Source: JALONO01 sp038209965 (GTDB lineage: Bacteria > Bacteroidota > Bacteroidia > Cytophagales > Thermoflexibacteraceae). From it: a stretch of 36,251 nt of DNA. The notes beneath the pieces were generated by a model. That model was not told where the DNA came from and made no database searches. It saw only the letters and a list, made by a program, of their open reading frames with translations. This document shows positions 23,864 through 32,726 of this stretch, one piece after another. Position 1 is the first letter of the stretch. Every line of letters starts with the position of its first letter. Location: assembly GCA_038209965.1 (NCBI GenBank), contig JBBQXF010000046.1:1-36251 (forward strand). The letters are read 5' to 3'. The translations under genes and the position numbers were made by a program.

Positions 23864-25036
23864 TTATTCCGAAGCCGCCACGGCCTGCTCCACATCACGC
23901 AAAATATCGGCAATGTGCTCCAAGCCGACCGAAATCCTGACCAAGCCCGGCGTAATGCCCACGGCTGCCCGCTCCTCGTCCTTTAGCTTGGAGTGGGTGG
24001 TGGAATAGGGGTGCGTGGCAATGCTCCGGGTATCGCCAAGGTTGGACGTGAGCGAGAGCATTCGCAGGGCATCCATGAACCGTTTGGCCCGATCCAGGCC
24101 GCCATGCAGCTCGAAACTGACCATGCCCCCGCCCAGGCGCATCTGCCGCTTGGCCAGTGCATACTGCGGGTGCGAGGGTAGGAATGGATATTTGACCCAA
24201 CTGACCTGCGGGTTTTTTTCTAGCCACTGGGCCAGTTGCAGGGCGTTGTCGCAGTGGCGATCCATCCGCACGGCCAAGGTCTCCAAGCTCTTGGACAGCA
24301 CCCACGCATTGAATGGCGACATGGACGGGCCCGTGTGCCGGGCGAAAAACCGGATTTCTTTGATCAGTTCTTGCTTGCCCAAAATGGCCCCACCGATCAC
24401 CCGCCCCTGTCCGTCGATGAACTTGGTGGCCGAATGCGTGACCAAGTGGGCCCCGTATTTGGCCGGGGTTTGGAGATAGGGCGTGGCAAAGCAATTGTCC
24501 ACGTTGAGGATCAGGTTGTGCCGAGCGGCCAGTTTGCCCAGCCATTCCAAGTCGATGATGTCCAGGGCAGGGTTGGAGGGCGTTTCGACAAAGATCATCT
24601 TGGTGTTGGGCTGGATGGCCGCCTCCCAAGTATCGGGTGTGCCCATGTCCACGTAGGTGTGGGCGATGCCCCAGCGCGGGAACAACTGGGTGAAAATCTG
24701 GTGGGTGGAACCAAACACTGAGCGCGAGGCCACCACATGGTCGCCCGCCCGCAGGAGCGCGGCCATGCTGGCAAACATGGCGGCCATGCCCGAGGCGGTC
24801 GGGATCCCATCTTCGGTGCCCTCCAACTGGCAGAGTTTCTCGATCAGTTCGGTGTTGTTGGGGTTGGAGAAACGGGTGTAGATGTTGCCCGGCAGTTCGT
24901 CGGCAAACAGGGCCCGCGCTTGTTCGGCATCCTCAAAAGTAAAGCTGGAAGTGAGGTACAAAGGGACGGAATGTTCCCGAAAATCACTCTGTCCGGCTTG
25001 AGTCCGGATGGCATTGGTCTCAAAATGTTCGTGCAT
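23864..25036 (-). CDS. metZ: O-succinylhomoserine sulfhydrylase
   Basis: A 390-residue PLP enzyme of the Cys/Met metabolism family. It makes homocysteine from O-succinyl- or O-acetylhomoserine and sulfide in the cytosol, a direct sulfhydrylation route to methionine. The start is ATG 25036; TTG codons just upstream are less likely. Motifs are PLYLTSSFTFEDAEQA, YTRFSNPN (PLP phosphate contact from the partner subunit), ASGMAAM, ETPSNPALDIID, NVDNCFATPYLQ (D180 to the pyridine nitrogen) and the PLP lysine K205 in HSATKFIDGQGRVIGG. The SATK(F/Y)-x-DGQGR form is characteristic of MetZ rather than cystathionine gamma-synthase. The C-terminal half has SLGDTRS-like SNLGDTRSIATHP. The GNAT gene 15 bases upstream is probably in the same operon. 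Confidence 0.9.
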   Translation of the reverse strand: MHEHFETNAIRTQAGQSDFREHSVPLYLTSSFTFEDAEQARALFADELPGNIYTRFSNPNNTELIEKLCQLEGTEDGIPTASGMAAMFASMAALLRAGDHVVASRSVFGSTHQIFTQLFPRWGIAHTYVDMGTPDTWEAAIQPNTKMIFVETPSNPALDIIDLEWLGKLAARHNLILNVDNCFATPYLQTPAKYGAHLVTHSATKFIDGQGRVIGGAILGKQELIKEIRFFARHTGPSMSPFNAWVLSKSLETLAVRMDRHCDNALQLAQWLEKNPQVSWVKYPFLPSHPQYALAKRQMRLGGGMVSFELHGGLDRAKRFMDALRMLSLTSNLGDTRSIATHPYSTTHSKLKDEERAAVGITPGLVRISVGLEHIADILRDVEQAVAASE

Positions 25037-25051
25037 GATCAACAAAGGGGA

Positions 25052-25522
25052 TTATAGGGCCACTGGGCGGGCCGACATTACATATTTGGTCTCGGTCTGG
25101 CTGGTCACGGCAAAACCCAACTTAAGGTAAAACTGAAAGGCGCGCTCATTGATCCGAAAGACCTCCAAAGTTACCGTTTTCCTTTGTTTACCGGCCTCGG
25201 TCAGTAAATCTTCGATGAGTTTTCGGCCAATGCCCCGCCCCTGGGCGGCCGCCTTGAGGTAGATGCCACACACAAAAAAGGAATCGATGTGCTCGGCCAC
25301 TTCCCAAGTGCCCACCGGCTGGCCCGCCACTTCCACCACCCAAAAGCGGCTGGCGTGAGTCTGGGGATGATAAGCCTCGAAGGTTTCACAGTGGAATTGC
25401 CACTGGAACGTTTCGTCCCAGCCCCAGACTTTGGCCACAAAGGCCCCGATGGCCTCCCGCTTGATCGCGTAGGTGAGCGCCAAGTCGTGGGTGGTTACAG
25501 GACGTAAGAAAAAATCAAGCAT
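25052..25522 (-). CDS. GNAT family N-acetyltransferase
   Basis: A 156-residue acyltransferase using acetyl-CoA. The start is ATG 25522 (MLDFFLRPVTTHDL); a TTG six codons upstream is possible. The N-terminal beta strand and helix (LRPVTTHDLALTYAIK) fit the GNAT fold. The cofactor loop is LKAAAQGRGIGRKLIEDLL (about residues 92-110; Q-x-x-G-x-G), and the C-terminal NERAFQFYLKLGFAVTSQTE matches the usual N-x-x-A-x-x-(L/F)Y-x-x-(L/F)GF signature. The amine substrate cannot be predicted; free amino acids, peptides or proteins are possible. The gene runs in the same direction as metZ, 15 bases apart. Confidence 0.88.
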   Translation of the reverse strand: MLDFFLRPVTTHDLALTYAIKREAIGAFVAKVWGWDETFQWQFHCETFEAYHPQTHASRFWVVEVAGQPVGTWEVAEHIDSFFVCGIYLKAAAQGRGIGRKLIEDLLTEAGKQRKTVTLEVFRINERAFQFYLKLGFAVTSQTETKYVMSARPVAL

Positions 25523-25796
25523 GTCAGGGCGTTCAATCAAAGGTAATGCTTAAAGGAAACAATTAATGTTTAAAACTGATTGGCTAGCCAAAGCAATGGG
25601 CCGGGCTACTTTTATACGACCGAGATTTCGTATTTTTGCCAGCCATAACCATTAACTGGGTCGGGGCAGTGCATACCAACCCAAAAAGGTTTGGGAAATT
25701 GCATTTTGTTGGCCAGCCAAAGAGGCTAGGTTTACTTCGCCACCAAATTGCATTTTTATGGCAAACTGTTTTAATTCACCGTTTAAAGTGAAAGCA

Positions 25797-26225
25797 ATGA
25801 AACTGATTTGGTCAATAATCTTCATACTGGTGGTCGGTTCGTCCTGCTTGGCCCAAAAAGTGCAAGAAAATGACGTGCCGCCCCAAGTAAAAGCGGCGAT
25901 GCAAAAACAATTTCCCAGCGCCACAAAAGTTAAATGGGGGAAAGAAGACACCCATTATGAAGCTGAATTTAGTGTCGATAAAATTGAACATTCGGCAGTA
26001 TTTGATGCTCAGGGCAGTTTGGTCGAGACTGAGGTGGAGATTGAAATCGCCCAGCTTCCCGTCAGTGTCTTGGCGTATGTGAAAGCAAACTATGCAGGAC
26101 AAAAAGTAAAAGAAGCCGCCAAAATTACCGATGCCAATGGCAACGTGACCTTTGAGGCCGAGATCAAAAAAATGGACTTGATTTTTGACAGTAATGGTAA
26201 TTTCGTGAAGGTGGTCAAGGATTAG
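25797..26225 (+). CDS. PepSY-like (DUF2874-type) secreted protein
   Basis: A 142-residue protein. ATG 25797 gives a signal peptide (KLIWSIIFILVVGSSCLAQ, residues 2-20); an in-frame ATG at 25758 would add 13 residues. The mature part has two similar units: QVKAAMQKQFPSATKVKWGK ... HYEAEFSVDKIEHSAVFDAQG, and AYVKANYAGQKVKEAAKITD ... TFEAEIKKMDLIFDSNG. This is the two-repeat beta-lactamase-inhibitor-like PepSY fold common in Bacteroidota and usually periplasmic. Its biochemical role is not established; proposed roles include peptidase inhibition or binding. It is a single gene. Confidence 0.85.
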   Translation: MKLIWSIIFILVVGSSCLAQKVQENDVPPQVKAAMQKQFPSATKVKWGKEDTHYEAEFSVDKIEHSAVFDAQGSLVETEVEIEIAQLPVSVLAYVKANYAGQKVKEAAKITDANGNVTFEAEIKKMDLIFDSNGNFVKVVKD

Positions 26226-26559
26226 ATGTGTTTAAAATGGCCCTAGGAGCAGTTCCAAGCCAACCGAATCTGCCCAAGAGTCGGATTGATTTCTTAAACA
26301 AGGTTTCTGGGCATTTTACGAGCACACTTTGATTTTGAAGCCACTCCGATCTTTAATCAGCTTGATTTTTCAAAGGTTGCTTCCCTTCATTTCATCCACC
26401 AAGTTATGCCCAATTTGGCTGGGCCAGTTGGTGTACGAATGGAATTGGTGCTGAAATTGTTGCGCCTTCAACGAGACAAATCAAACCGCCAGGTTTAGCG
26501 CAATCTTAGCTGCACCATCGTCCCGGTTGTTTGCCATTGTTCCCACTAGACCTTGCACC
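26226..26559. other. Intergenic stretch before the radical SAM gene
   Basis: About 330 bases. No ORF, repeat, hairpin or promoter pair stands out. Confidence 0.4.
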
Positions 26560-27573
26560 ATGCTCCACGACCAGCGCAACCTTTTGCGAAAACTTACGGC
26601 AAAAAAAATTTTAAATGGGTTGAAAGTGTTGGGGTCTTATTATTGGTCGCAGTGGATGGGACGGCCGATCCACGCGGGCCTGCCGGTGAGCATTGCGGTG
26701 GAGCCCACCACCTCGTGCAACCTGCGCTGTCCCGAGTGCCCGAGTGGGCTGCGTTCCTTCACCCGGCCCACCGGAATGCTGCCCGAAGCCATGTTCCAAG
26801 CCCTGATCGATGAGTTGGCGGCCACACTGGTCAACCTGACGTTCTATTTTCAGGGCGAGCCGTACCTCCATCCCCAATTTATCGAGCTGGTGCGCTACGC
26901 CGCCAACCGCCGGATTTACACTTCCACCTCCACCAATGCCCATTATCTGACCGATGAAAACGCCCGCCGCACGGTAGAGTCGGGCTTGGATCGGCTCATC
27001 ATCTCCATCGATGGCACCACCCAAGAAAGCTATCAAGCTTACCGGATCGGGGGAAAATTGGCCAAGGTGATCGAGGGGACCCAAAATGTGCTGCGCTGGA
27101 AACGGGCCTTGCGGTCGCGCACGCCCCACGTGGTTTTCCAATTTTTGGTGGTGGGGCCCAACGAACACCAAGTGGATGAGGTGCGGCAATTGGGCCGATC
27201 ATTGGGGGTGGACGAAGTGAAATTCAAAACGGCCCAGATCTACGATTACGAGCACGGTTCACCGCTGATCCCCACCAACGAGCGGTTTTCGCGCTACGCC
27301 CGCCAGCCCGATGGCACCTACCGGATCAAGAACCGCCTAGAAAATGGTTGCTGGAAAATGTGGCATTCCTGCGTGGTCACTTGGAACGGGGCCGTGGTGC
27401 CCTGCTGTTTCGATAAAGATGCCCATTACCAACTGGGCAATGTGGCCGATCACGGGTTTCGGGCCGTGTGGCGCAGCCCGCCCTACCGCCAGTTCAGGCA
27501 GCAGTTGCTCCATTCGCGCCGCCAGATCGACATTTGCCGCAATTGCACCGAGGGAACCCAAGTGTGGGCCTAG
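26560..27573 (+). CDS. Radical SAM/SPASM domain protein
   Basis: A 337-residue radical S-adenosylmethionine enzyme. ATG 26560 is chosen over a TTG at 26527. The [4Fe-4S] cluster that splits SAM is bound by CNLRCPEC (C53, C57, C60), preceded by SIAVEPTTS. Further family features are FYFQGEPYLHPQF (GEP motif), STSTNAHYL and LIISIDGTTQESYQAYR. The C-terminal SPASM region holds extra cluster cysteines: CWKMWHSC, VVPCCFDKD, and CRNC near the end. This is the anaerobic sulfatase-maturase/peptide-modifying layout. The target is unknown; no precursor peptide gene was seen next to it, so a role in cofactor, glycan or peptide maturation is open. The gene meets the STAS-like gene tail to tail, overlapping by four bases. 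Confidence 0.88.
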   Translation: MLHDQRNLLRKLTAKKILNGLKVLGSYYWSQWMGRPIHAGLPVSIAVEPTTSCNLRCPECPSGLRSFTRPTGMLPEAMFQALIDELAATLVNLTFYFQGEPYLHPQFIELVRYAANRRIYTSTSTNAHYLTDENARRTVESGLDRLIISIDGTTQESYQAYRIGGKLAKVIEGTQNVLRWKRALRSRTPHVVFQFLVVGPNEHQVDEVRQLGRSLGVDEVKFKTAQIYDYEHGSPLIPTNERFSRYARQPDGTYRIKNRLENGCWKMWHSCVVTWNGAVVPCCFDKDAHYQLGNVADHGFRAVWRSPPYRQFRQQLLHSRRQIDICRNCTEGTQVWA

Positions 27574-28073
27574 TTGGGGCCTGATGGAGTAACCTTAGCC
27601 GTTTTTTTGGCTTTATGGGCTTCTAGCCAAGCCATACCTTCCACCAAATTGTCAAAATAGACATGTTCACAGGCGATTTCTTTGATCAAGTCTTTAAAAT
27701 CGTCGATGGTCAGTTCGGCGTAGAAATCTTTGGGAAGAATGATGGCCTCGCCCCGGAAACCGAGCGGAATGATGCGGGGCAGTATCTCATTGGCAAACCA
27801 TTCCATGGCCTCGCTAAATCCTCCCTCACAAAGACTGAAATCTGAAATGCAACGCATGGCGGGTAAATGGTTTTGCTCGCTCTGCGACACCAAATACTCG
27901 ATCACGGCTTTCATCTGGGCCATTTCCACAAAACCCAACCAACTGTGAATGCCCGCATAGTATTGGGGCAGATAAGTATATTCAAAAATGGGTTTGCCCA
28001 AGCGGTTTTTAATTGTAAAATGGAATGGATCTGCCACTGTGAGTTGCAAGCCGAGCGAGGATAATGCTTCCAT
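27570..28073 (-). CDS. Hypothetical protein, SpoIIAA/STAS-like
   Basis: A 167-residue protein resembling small Bacteroidota proteins with a STAS/SEC14-like fold. Strands FHFTIKNRLGKPIFEYTY (early) and AIILPKDFYAEL (late) flank helices, ending with the YFDNLVEGMAWLEAHK pattern that closes this family. ATG 28073 is used; a TTG start at 28172 would add 33 residues without known similarity. There is no signal peptide. Function is unknown; related proteins are often near sensory genes. It lies downstream of psd but is separated from it by a hairpin terminator, and meets the radical SAM gene tail to tail. Confidence 0.6.
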   Translation of the reverse strand: MEALSSLGLQLTVADPFHFTIKNRLGKPIFEYTYLPQYYAGIHSWLGFVEMAQMKAVIEYLVSQSEQNHLPAMRCISDFSLCEGGFSEAMEWFANEILPRIIPLGFRGEAIILPKDFYAELTIDDFKDLIKEIACEHVYFDNLVEGMAWLEAHKAKKTAKVTPSGPN

Positions 28074-28195
28074 AAAATGTGGTTGTTGAGCAATGACAGT
28101 GGCCAAGCTTAATGGACTGGCAACCGATATTATTTTGGGCACATTATGGGCCAAACCACTAATGCAGGCCAACCCTTTCCCGGAAAAACCGGTTT

Positions 28196-28234
28196 AAAAA
28201 AGAGAAATGCGGAGTTGGACTAGCCCAGCTCCGC
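28196..28234 (-). terminator. Terminator of psd
   Basis: Read on the minus strand: GCGGAGCTGGG (28234 to 28224), a short loop across the psd stop codon, CCAACTCCGC (28218 to 28209), then ATTTCTCTTTTTT (28208 to 28196). The 10-bp stem has one G-T pair. Confidence 0.7.
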
Positions 28235-28879
28235 AATCACGGTCTTGCCCGCCGAAGTTTTATCATCGAGCTTGACGAGCACTTTGGCATCCAATGGCAG
28301 AAAAATATCCACCCGGGAACCAAACTTGATAAAGCCGAACTCATTGCCCTGTACCACGCGCTGCCCTTCGGCCACGTACCAACAAATCCGCCGGGCCAAT
28401 GCGCCCGCGATCTGGCGAAACAGGACTTCCACGCCCTTTTCGTTTCGGACCACCACCGTGGTGCGCTCGTTTTCGGTGCTGGATTTGGGGTGCCAAGCCA
28501 CCAAATACTTGCCGGGGTGGTATTTAAAATATTTCACAATGCCCGACACCGGATTGCGGTTGACGTGCACGTTGATCGGTGACATAAAAATGGAGATCTG
28601 CCGCCGCTTGCCCTTGAAATATTCTGGTTCCAGGATTTCCTCGATCACTACCACTTTGCCATCGCAGGGGGCCAAGACTTGGTTGGGGCTGCGCTCCACC
28701 TGCACGACGGGGTTGCGAAAAAACTGCAATACGAGTATAAAAAGCAAAAGGCTGGCGATCAAGACAATGTTGTGCAGGCCCAATTGCAGCGGCAACAAAT
28801 AATTGAGGCCAACATTGAGGGCGGTCAAAGTGAGCAATACGACTAATAGAGTGGCGTATCCTTCGCGGTGGATGGTCAT
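28220..28879 (-). CDS. psd: Phosphatidylserine decarboxylase proenzyme
   Basis: A 219-residue inner-membrane enzyme that converts phosphatidylserine to phosphatidylethanolamine. It belongs to the short (Psd-A) class. Two hydrophobic segments, at about residues 9-30 and 36-52, anchor it. The catalytic part has PCDGKVVVIEEI, SIFMSPINVHVNRNPVSG (H105), GKYLVAWHPKSSTENER (the conserved HPKSSxxNE) and the self-cleavage site IKFGSRVDIFLP. There the G187-S188 bond breaks to give a small alpha chain with an N-terminal pyruvoyl group and a larger beta chain. Length is normal. The gamma-carbonic-anhydrase-like gene lies 44 bases upstream in the same direction. A phosphatidylserine synthase gene is not in the window. 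Confidence 0.95.
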   Translation of the reverse strand: MTIHREGYATLLVVLLTLTALNVGLNYLLPLQLGLHNIVLIASLLLFILVLQFFRNPVVQVERSPNQVLAPCDGKVVVIEEILEPEYFKGKRRQISIFMSPINVHVNRNPVSGIVKYFKYHPGKYLVAWHPKSSTENERTTVVVRNEKGVEVLFRQIAGALARRICWYVAEGQRVVQGNEFGFIKFGSRVDIFLPLDAKVLVKLDDKTSAGKTVIAELG

Positions 28880-28923
28880 TGGGCAAGGTTTTAGGTCAGC
28901 ACAAAGTTAAGGTATTTGTCAAA

Positions 28924-29445
28924 CTATTCACTTTCGGCCTGAAACCAACCCGCATAAGTGATATAATTGCCCGAGATGCGCCCGAGCATTTCCCGGAGTT
29001 TGTCATCCACGGGCTTGATCTTCTTGGCTGGCACACCAGCGTAGAGGTAGCCGGCTTCAACAACCGTGTTTTCCAGCACGATGGCCCCAGCGGCGACGAT
29101 GGCCCCCGATTGGACCACCGCGTGATCCATGACGATGGCCCCCATCCCGATCAGGCAGTCGTCTTCCAAGGTGCACCCGTGGACAATGGCCCGGTGGCCA
29201 ATGGACACCCGGCTACCAATCTTGGTGGGGGCTTTTTGGTAAGTACAATGGATGATGGCCCCGTCTTGGATGTTGGTTTGGTCACCAATGTGGATGTAAT
29301 GGACATCGCCCCGGATCACAGCGTTGAACCATACACTGCACTGTGCCCCCATGATTACCTCACCAACAATCGTAGCGTTTTCGGCCACAAAACAATTTGC
29401 CCCAATTACCGGGGCAATGCCCCGCACGGATCTGATCACGGCCAT
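28924..29445 (-). CDS. Gamma-carbonic anhydrase family hexapeptide protein
   Basis: A 173-residue left-handed beta-helix protein of the YrdA/PaaY group; hexapeptide repeats run from about residue 12 to 140. Zinc ligands expected in the family are present: H66 in NIQDGAIIHC, and H84 and H89 in IGHRAIVHGC. FNAVIRGDVHYIHIG holds the conserved RGD. The C-terminal helix (KIKPVDDKLREMLGR) is usual. It forms trimers in the cytosol; carbonic anhydrase activity is known for only some members, so the catalysed reaction is uncertain. It is divergent from trpS across an 81-base gap and upstream of psd. Confidence 0.9.
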   Translation of the reverse strand: MAVIRSVRGIAPVIGANCFVAENATIVGEVIMGAQCSVWFNAVIRGDVHYIHIGDQTNIQDGAIIHCTYQKAPTKIGSRVSIGHRAIVHGCTLEDDCLIGMGAIVMDHAVVQSGAIVAAGAIVLENTVVEAGYLYAGVPAKKIKPVDDKLREMLGRISGNYITYAGWFQAESE

Positions 29446-29463
29446 GGTCTAAGGATTTTGCGT

Positions 29464-29482
29464 TACTTTTGAGCCAAAAATA
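29464..29482. promoter_or_regulatory. Possible divergent promoter boxes
   Basis: TACTTTTG (29464-29471, plus strand) and, on the minus strand, TATTTTTG (29482 to 29475) both fit TAnnTTTG and face trpS and the carbonic-anhydrase-like gene respectively. Neither has a clear TTG at -33. Confidence 0.3.
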
Positions 29483-29526
29483 CATCGCGCCGGCGTAACC
29501 GCGCTTTTTTTCTTAAACATTCCAAT

Positions 29527-30498
29527 ATGGCAAGGATACTTACGGGCATCCAAAGTTCTGGCCGGCCCCATCTGGGCAATCTCTTGGGGGCCATTATCCC
29601 GGGCGTCAAACTATCGCAGGACGAGAAGAACGAAGCCTATTTCTTTATTGCCGATCTCCATTCACTCACTACCATCAAAGAAGCACGCGTTAGGCAGGAG
29701 TATTCAAATGCGGTGGCCGCTGCTTGGTTGGCCTGTGGTTTTGATACTGACAAAAACGTGTTCTACCGCCAGTCCAGGGTGCCCGAAGTATGCGAGCTGG
29801 CGTGGCACTTGAGCTGTTTCACACCCTACCCCATGCTGGCCAATGCCCTCTCGTTCAAGGACAAAGCCGACCGGCTGTCTGACGTGAACGCCGGGCTGTT
29901 CACCTATCCCGTATTGCAAACGGCAGATATTATCTTGTACAACGCCCACTTTGTGCCGGTCGGCCAAGATCAGCGGCAGCACTTGGAAATGGCCCGGGAC
30001 ATTGCCGAGGCGTTCAACAATCAATATGGTGAAACCTTTGTGGTGCCCCAAGCCAAAATCAGTGAGGATATTATGACCATTCCCGGCACCGACGGCCACA
30101 AGATGAGCAAGTCGTACAACAACACGATCGATGTCTTCTTGCCCGAAAAAGAGTTGCGCAAACAAGTGATGAGCATCATTACGGACAGCACACCGCTTGG
30201 GGAGCCAAAAAACCCCGATACGTGCACTGTTTTCCGGCTTTATTCGTTGATCGCAAATGACGCGGATGTGGCTGAGATGCGGGCCAATTATTTGGCTGGT
30301 GGCTACGGCCACGGCCACGCCAAGCAGGAACTCTTCGTTCAATTATTGGCGATCTTTGCCAAGGAACGTGAAATCTTCAATTATTACTTGGCAAACTTGC
30401 CAGAATTGGACAAAAAGTTGAGGGAAGGAGAAGACAAAGCCCGGTTGATTGCCCAACAAACCTTGGTTAAAGTTCGGCTAAAATTGGGATTTGCTTAA
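29527..30498 (+). CDS. trpS: Tryptophanyl-tRNA synthetase
   Basis: A 323-residue class I aminoacyl-tRNA synthetase that charges tRNA-Trp in the cytosol. The HIGH-type motif is PHLGN (14-18) within GIQSSGRPHLGNLLGA. KMSKS occurs at 192-196 within GHKMSKSYNNTI. ADLHSLT, YPVLQTADIILYNA and VPVGQDQRQHLEMARDIA are standard family segments. The C-terminal domain (about 210-323) is helical. Length is normal for bacterial TrpS. It is a single gene divergent from the carbonic-anhydrase-like gene; the histidine kinase starts 86 bases downstream. Confidence 0.97.
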   Translation: MARILTGIQSSGRPHLGNLLGAIIPGVKLSQDEKNEAYFFIADLHSLTTIKEARVRQEYSNAVAAAWLACGFDTDKNVFYRQSRVPEVCELAWHLSCFTPYPMLANALSFKDKADRLSDVNAGLFTYPVLQTADIILYNAHFVPVGQDQRQHLEMARDIAEAFNNQYGETFVVPQAKISEDIMTIPGTDGHKMSKSYNNTIDVFLPEKELRKQVMSIITDSTPLGEPKNPDTCTVFRLYSLIANDADVAEMRANYLAGGYGHGHAKQELFVQLLAIFAKEREIFNYYLANLPELDKKLREGEDKARLIAQQTLVKVRLKLGFA

Positions 30499-30584
30499 AT
30501 CAGCGTTAAATGCGCTGGGCAATGGCATACTTGAAACATGCAGTTGCCCGGCCAAAAAAATTACACTATTTACCGACAATCAAT

Positions 30585-32597
30585 ATGCTATTGTCCAATA
30601 CCAACCTCTTGGAAACATTATTGCAGGCCAGTTCCGATGGAGTTTTCGCTTGTGATGCGCAAATGAATATTTGGGCGTGGAATCCATCCATGGAGGTGTT
30701 GTTGGGCATATCGGCTGGCGCGGCCATTGGCCAATCCCTCTACGTTCTCCTGCCCGAATGGGCGGGCCCAGAGACCCAACTGGCCATTGCCCAAGCCCAA
30801 GCCTTGGTTCCCAAAGTGTGGCCTGAGCAAAAACTGCGCAACACCACCACGGGAAAACTACACTCGGTTGAGATCCATTGGTATGCCTTGAGCACAGCGG
30901 CTCTGGGTGTCGCCGCTGGGGCTAGCGACCAGCCGGGCATCTTGGGCATTGTCAAAGTCCAAGCCCCTGCTTTTGCCGATCACAATCCGTACAATCTGTT
31001 GGAAAAAAACTCGCTGGTGGCCATTCAAGGTTTTGGCTTGGATGGCACTATCCACTACTGGAACCAAGCGAGCACCCAATTGTATGGCCTTAGTTCCCAA
31101 GCCGCCGTTGGTCAAAACATGGATTTGGTGTTCAAGTTTATCAATTCAGATAAAAGCATCCGGTCCATCGTGGATCAGGTGCTGCTTACCAAGCAACCCT
31201 TGCTCCCGGCCGAGGACGAAGTGGAAGCAATGGGCGGCAAGCGGGTCTGGATCCTGCACGCGACCATCCCAGCGACCCGACAGGGCAAAATCACTGGCTT
31301 TTTTTGCATGGATGTGGATATTACCGGTCGCCGGCAAGTGGAGCAGCGGCTAATGGCCAATCAGGATTTTATGGAACTATTACTGTCCACGATGCCAGAT
31401 TTTATTTACATTTATGATTTGAATCAACGGCAATACCAATTTGTCAATAACTCCATGTATGACTTATTGGGGTATGACAAGGCCGAAGTATTGGCCGGAA
31501 AAACCAACCTCGAGCAGTTGATCCATCCCGCCGATGTGCAAGCTTACCGCAATCTGATCGATAAAATAGTTTCATCTCCCAGGGTGGAGCAGGTGCACAG
31601 CATTGAATATCGGCAAAAGAACAACCAAAATGAATGGCGGTGGCTGACTGATCGGATCCGGGTATTCAAACTTAACGACGACGACACCCCTGCCAGTGTC
31701 ATTGGGTCGCGACAGGACATTACCAGCCTCAAAGATGCGGAGCGCGACGTGCAAAAACTCCTCCGGCACACCCAAGTAAAAAACCGGGAAATTCAAGAAC
31801 AAAACAGCGAGTTGGCCGTGCGCGAAGAGGTCTTGCGCGAAATCAACTCCGAATTAGGAGAAAAAAGTGAGGAATTGAGCAAAAAACACAGCGAACTGGA
31901 AAAAGTAGTCGAAGAGCTGAAAGAGCGCAATTTCGAGCTTGATCAGTTTGTCTATAAAATTTCCCATGACATCCGCTCGCCCCTCACTTCCATTTTGGGG
32001 CTGGTGAACCTGATCCGCATGGATCCCGATCCCCAAATCATAACCGAAAGTCTCCACCACATGGAACGGAGCGTGCTCAGGTTGGATAGCTTTGTCAAAT
32101 CGATGCTCAACTATGCCAAGACAAGCCGGGTGGACAGCCAATCTCAAGCCATTGATTTCAGTCAAATGATCAATCAGTGTTTGGCTGATTTGATCTACTT
32201 GGATCACTTCGATAAAATTGAGAAAACCGTTCGGGTGGAGGGCGATGTGGAGAACTTTCGGGGCGATCGATTGCGCATCGACATCATATTGCGCAACCTA
32301 ATTTCCAACTCAGTGAAATACAGCAATAGATCTGCTATCAGCTCTTTTCTAAATGTTTTTATCACCGTGCAAAACAATGTTTGCACCATCATAGTGGCCG
32401 ATAATGGAATTGGGGTTCGGGCAGAATACCAGCACAAAGTTTTTGAGATGTTTTTCCGGGCCACGGAAAAGTCTGACGGGTCCGGGTTGGGGCTGTACAT
32501 TGTCAAGCAAACCGTTGACAAAATGGGCGGAAACATCCAGATGGAAAGCTTCCATGGCTTGGGCACCTCCATCACGGTGACGCTCCCGAGCGTTTAG
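30585..32597 (+). CDS. PAS-domain sensor histidine kinase
   Basis: A 670-residue kinase with no transmembrane segment, so probably cytosolic. ATG 30585 is preferred because the first PAS domain begins right after it; an in-frame ATG at 30510 adds 25 basic residues. It has three PAS domains: about residues 6-115 (LLQASSDGVFACDAQMNI), 136-255 (SLVAIQGFGLDGTIHYWN) and 259-390 (PDFIYIYDLNQRQYQFVN, with a PAC end ASVIGSRQDITSLKD). A coiled coil spans about 390-450. The phospho-acceptor is H461 in VYKISHDIRSPLTS. The HATPase domain shows N-box NLISNSVKYSN, G1 VADNGIGV and G2 SDGSGLGLYIVK. It likely senses a small ligand or redox state; no response regulator lies next to it, so the partner is elsewhere. 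Confidence 0.92.
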   Translation: MLLSNTNLLETLLQASSDGVFACDAQMNIWAWNPSMEVLLGISAGAAIGQSLYVLLPEWAGPETQLAIAQAQALVPKVWPEQKLRNTTTGKLHSVEIHWYALSTAALGVAAGASDQPGILGIVKVQAPAFADHNPYNLLEKNSLVAIQGFGLDGTIHYWNQASTQLYGLSSQAAVGQNMDLVFKFINSDKSIRSIVDQVLLTKQPLLPAEDEVEAMGGKRVWILHATIPATRQGKITGFFCMDVDITGRRQVEQRLMANQDFMELLLSTMPDFIYIYDLNQRQYQFVNNSMYDLLGYDKAEVLAGKTNLEQLIHPADVQAYRNLIDKIVSSPRVEQVHSIEYRQKNNQNEWRWLTDRIRVFKLNDDDTPASVIGSRQDITSLKDAERDVQKLLRHTQVKNREIQEQNSELAVREEVLREINSELGEKSEELSKKHSELEKVVEELKERNFELDQFVYKISHDIRSPLTSILGLVNLIRMDPDPQIITESLHHMERSVLRLDSFVKSMLNYAKTSRVDSQSQAIDFSQMINQCLADLIYLDHFDKIEKTVRVEGDVENFRGDRLRIDIILRNLISNSVKYSNRSAISSFLNVFITVQNNVCTIIVADNGIGVRAEYQHKVFEMFFRATEKSDGSGLGLYIVKQTVDKMGGNIQMESFHGLGTSITVTLPSV

Positions 32598-32659
32598 CCC
32601 GCCCTGCTCAACCAACATTTGCGCTCCGGGCAGGGATAAACCACCAAGCAAATTTCCCA

Positions 32660-32691
32660 TTGAGTGGTTTCCCACAATCATCGTAACTTTG
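32660..32691 (+). promoter_or_regulatory. Promoter of the carotenoid gene
   Basis: TTG (32660-32662), 21 bases, then TAACTTTG (32684-32691), a good match to the Bacteroidota consensus, 35 bases before ATG 32727. Confidence 0.5.
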
Positions 32692-32726
32692 GTGTATTTT
32701 TCTGACCCCCAAACCGCATAACTCGA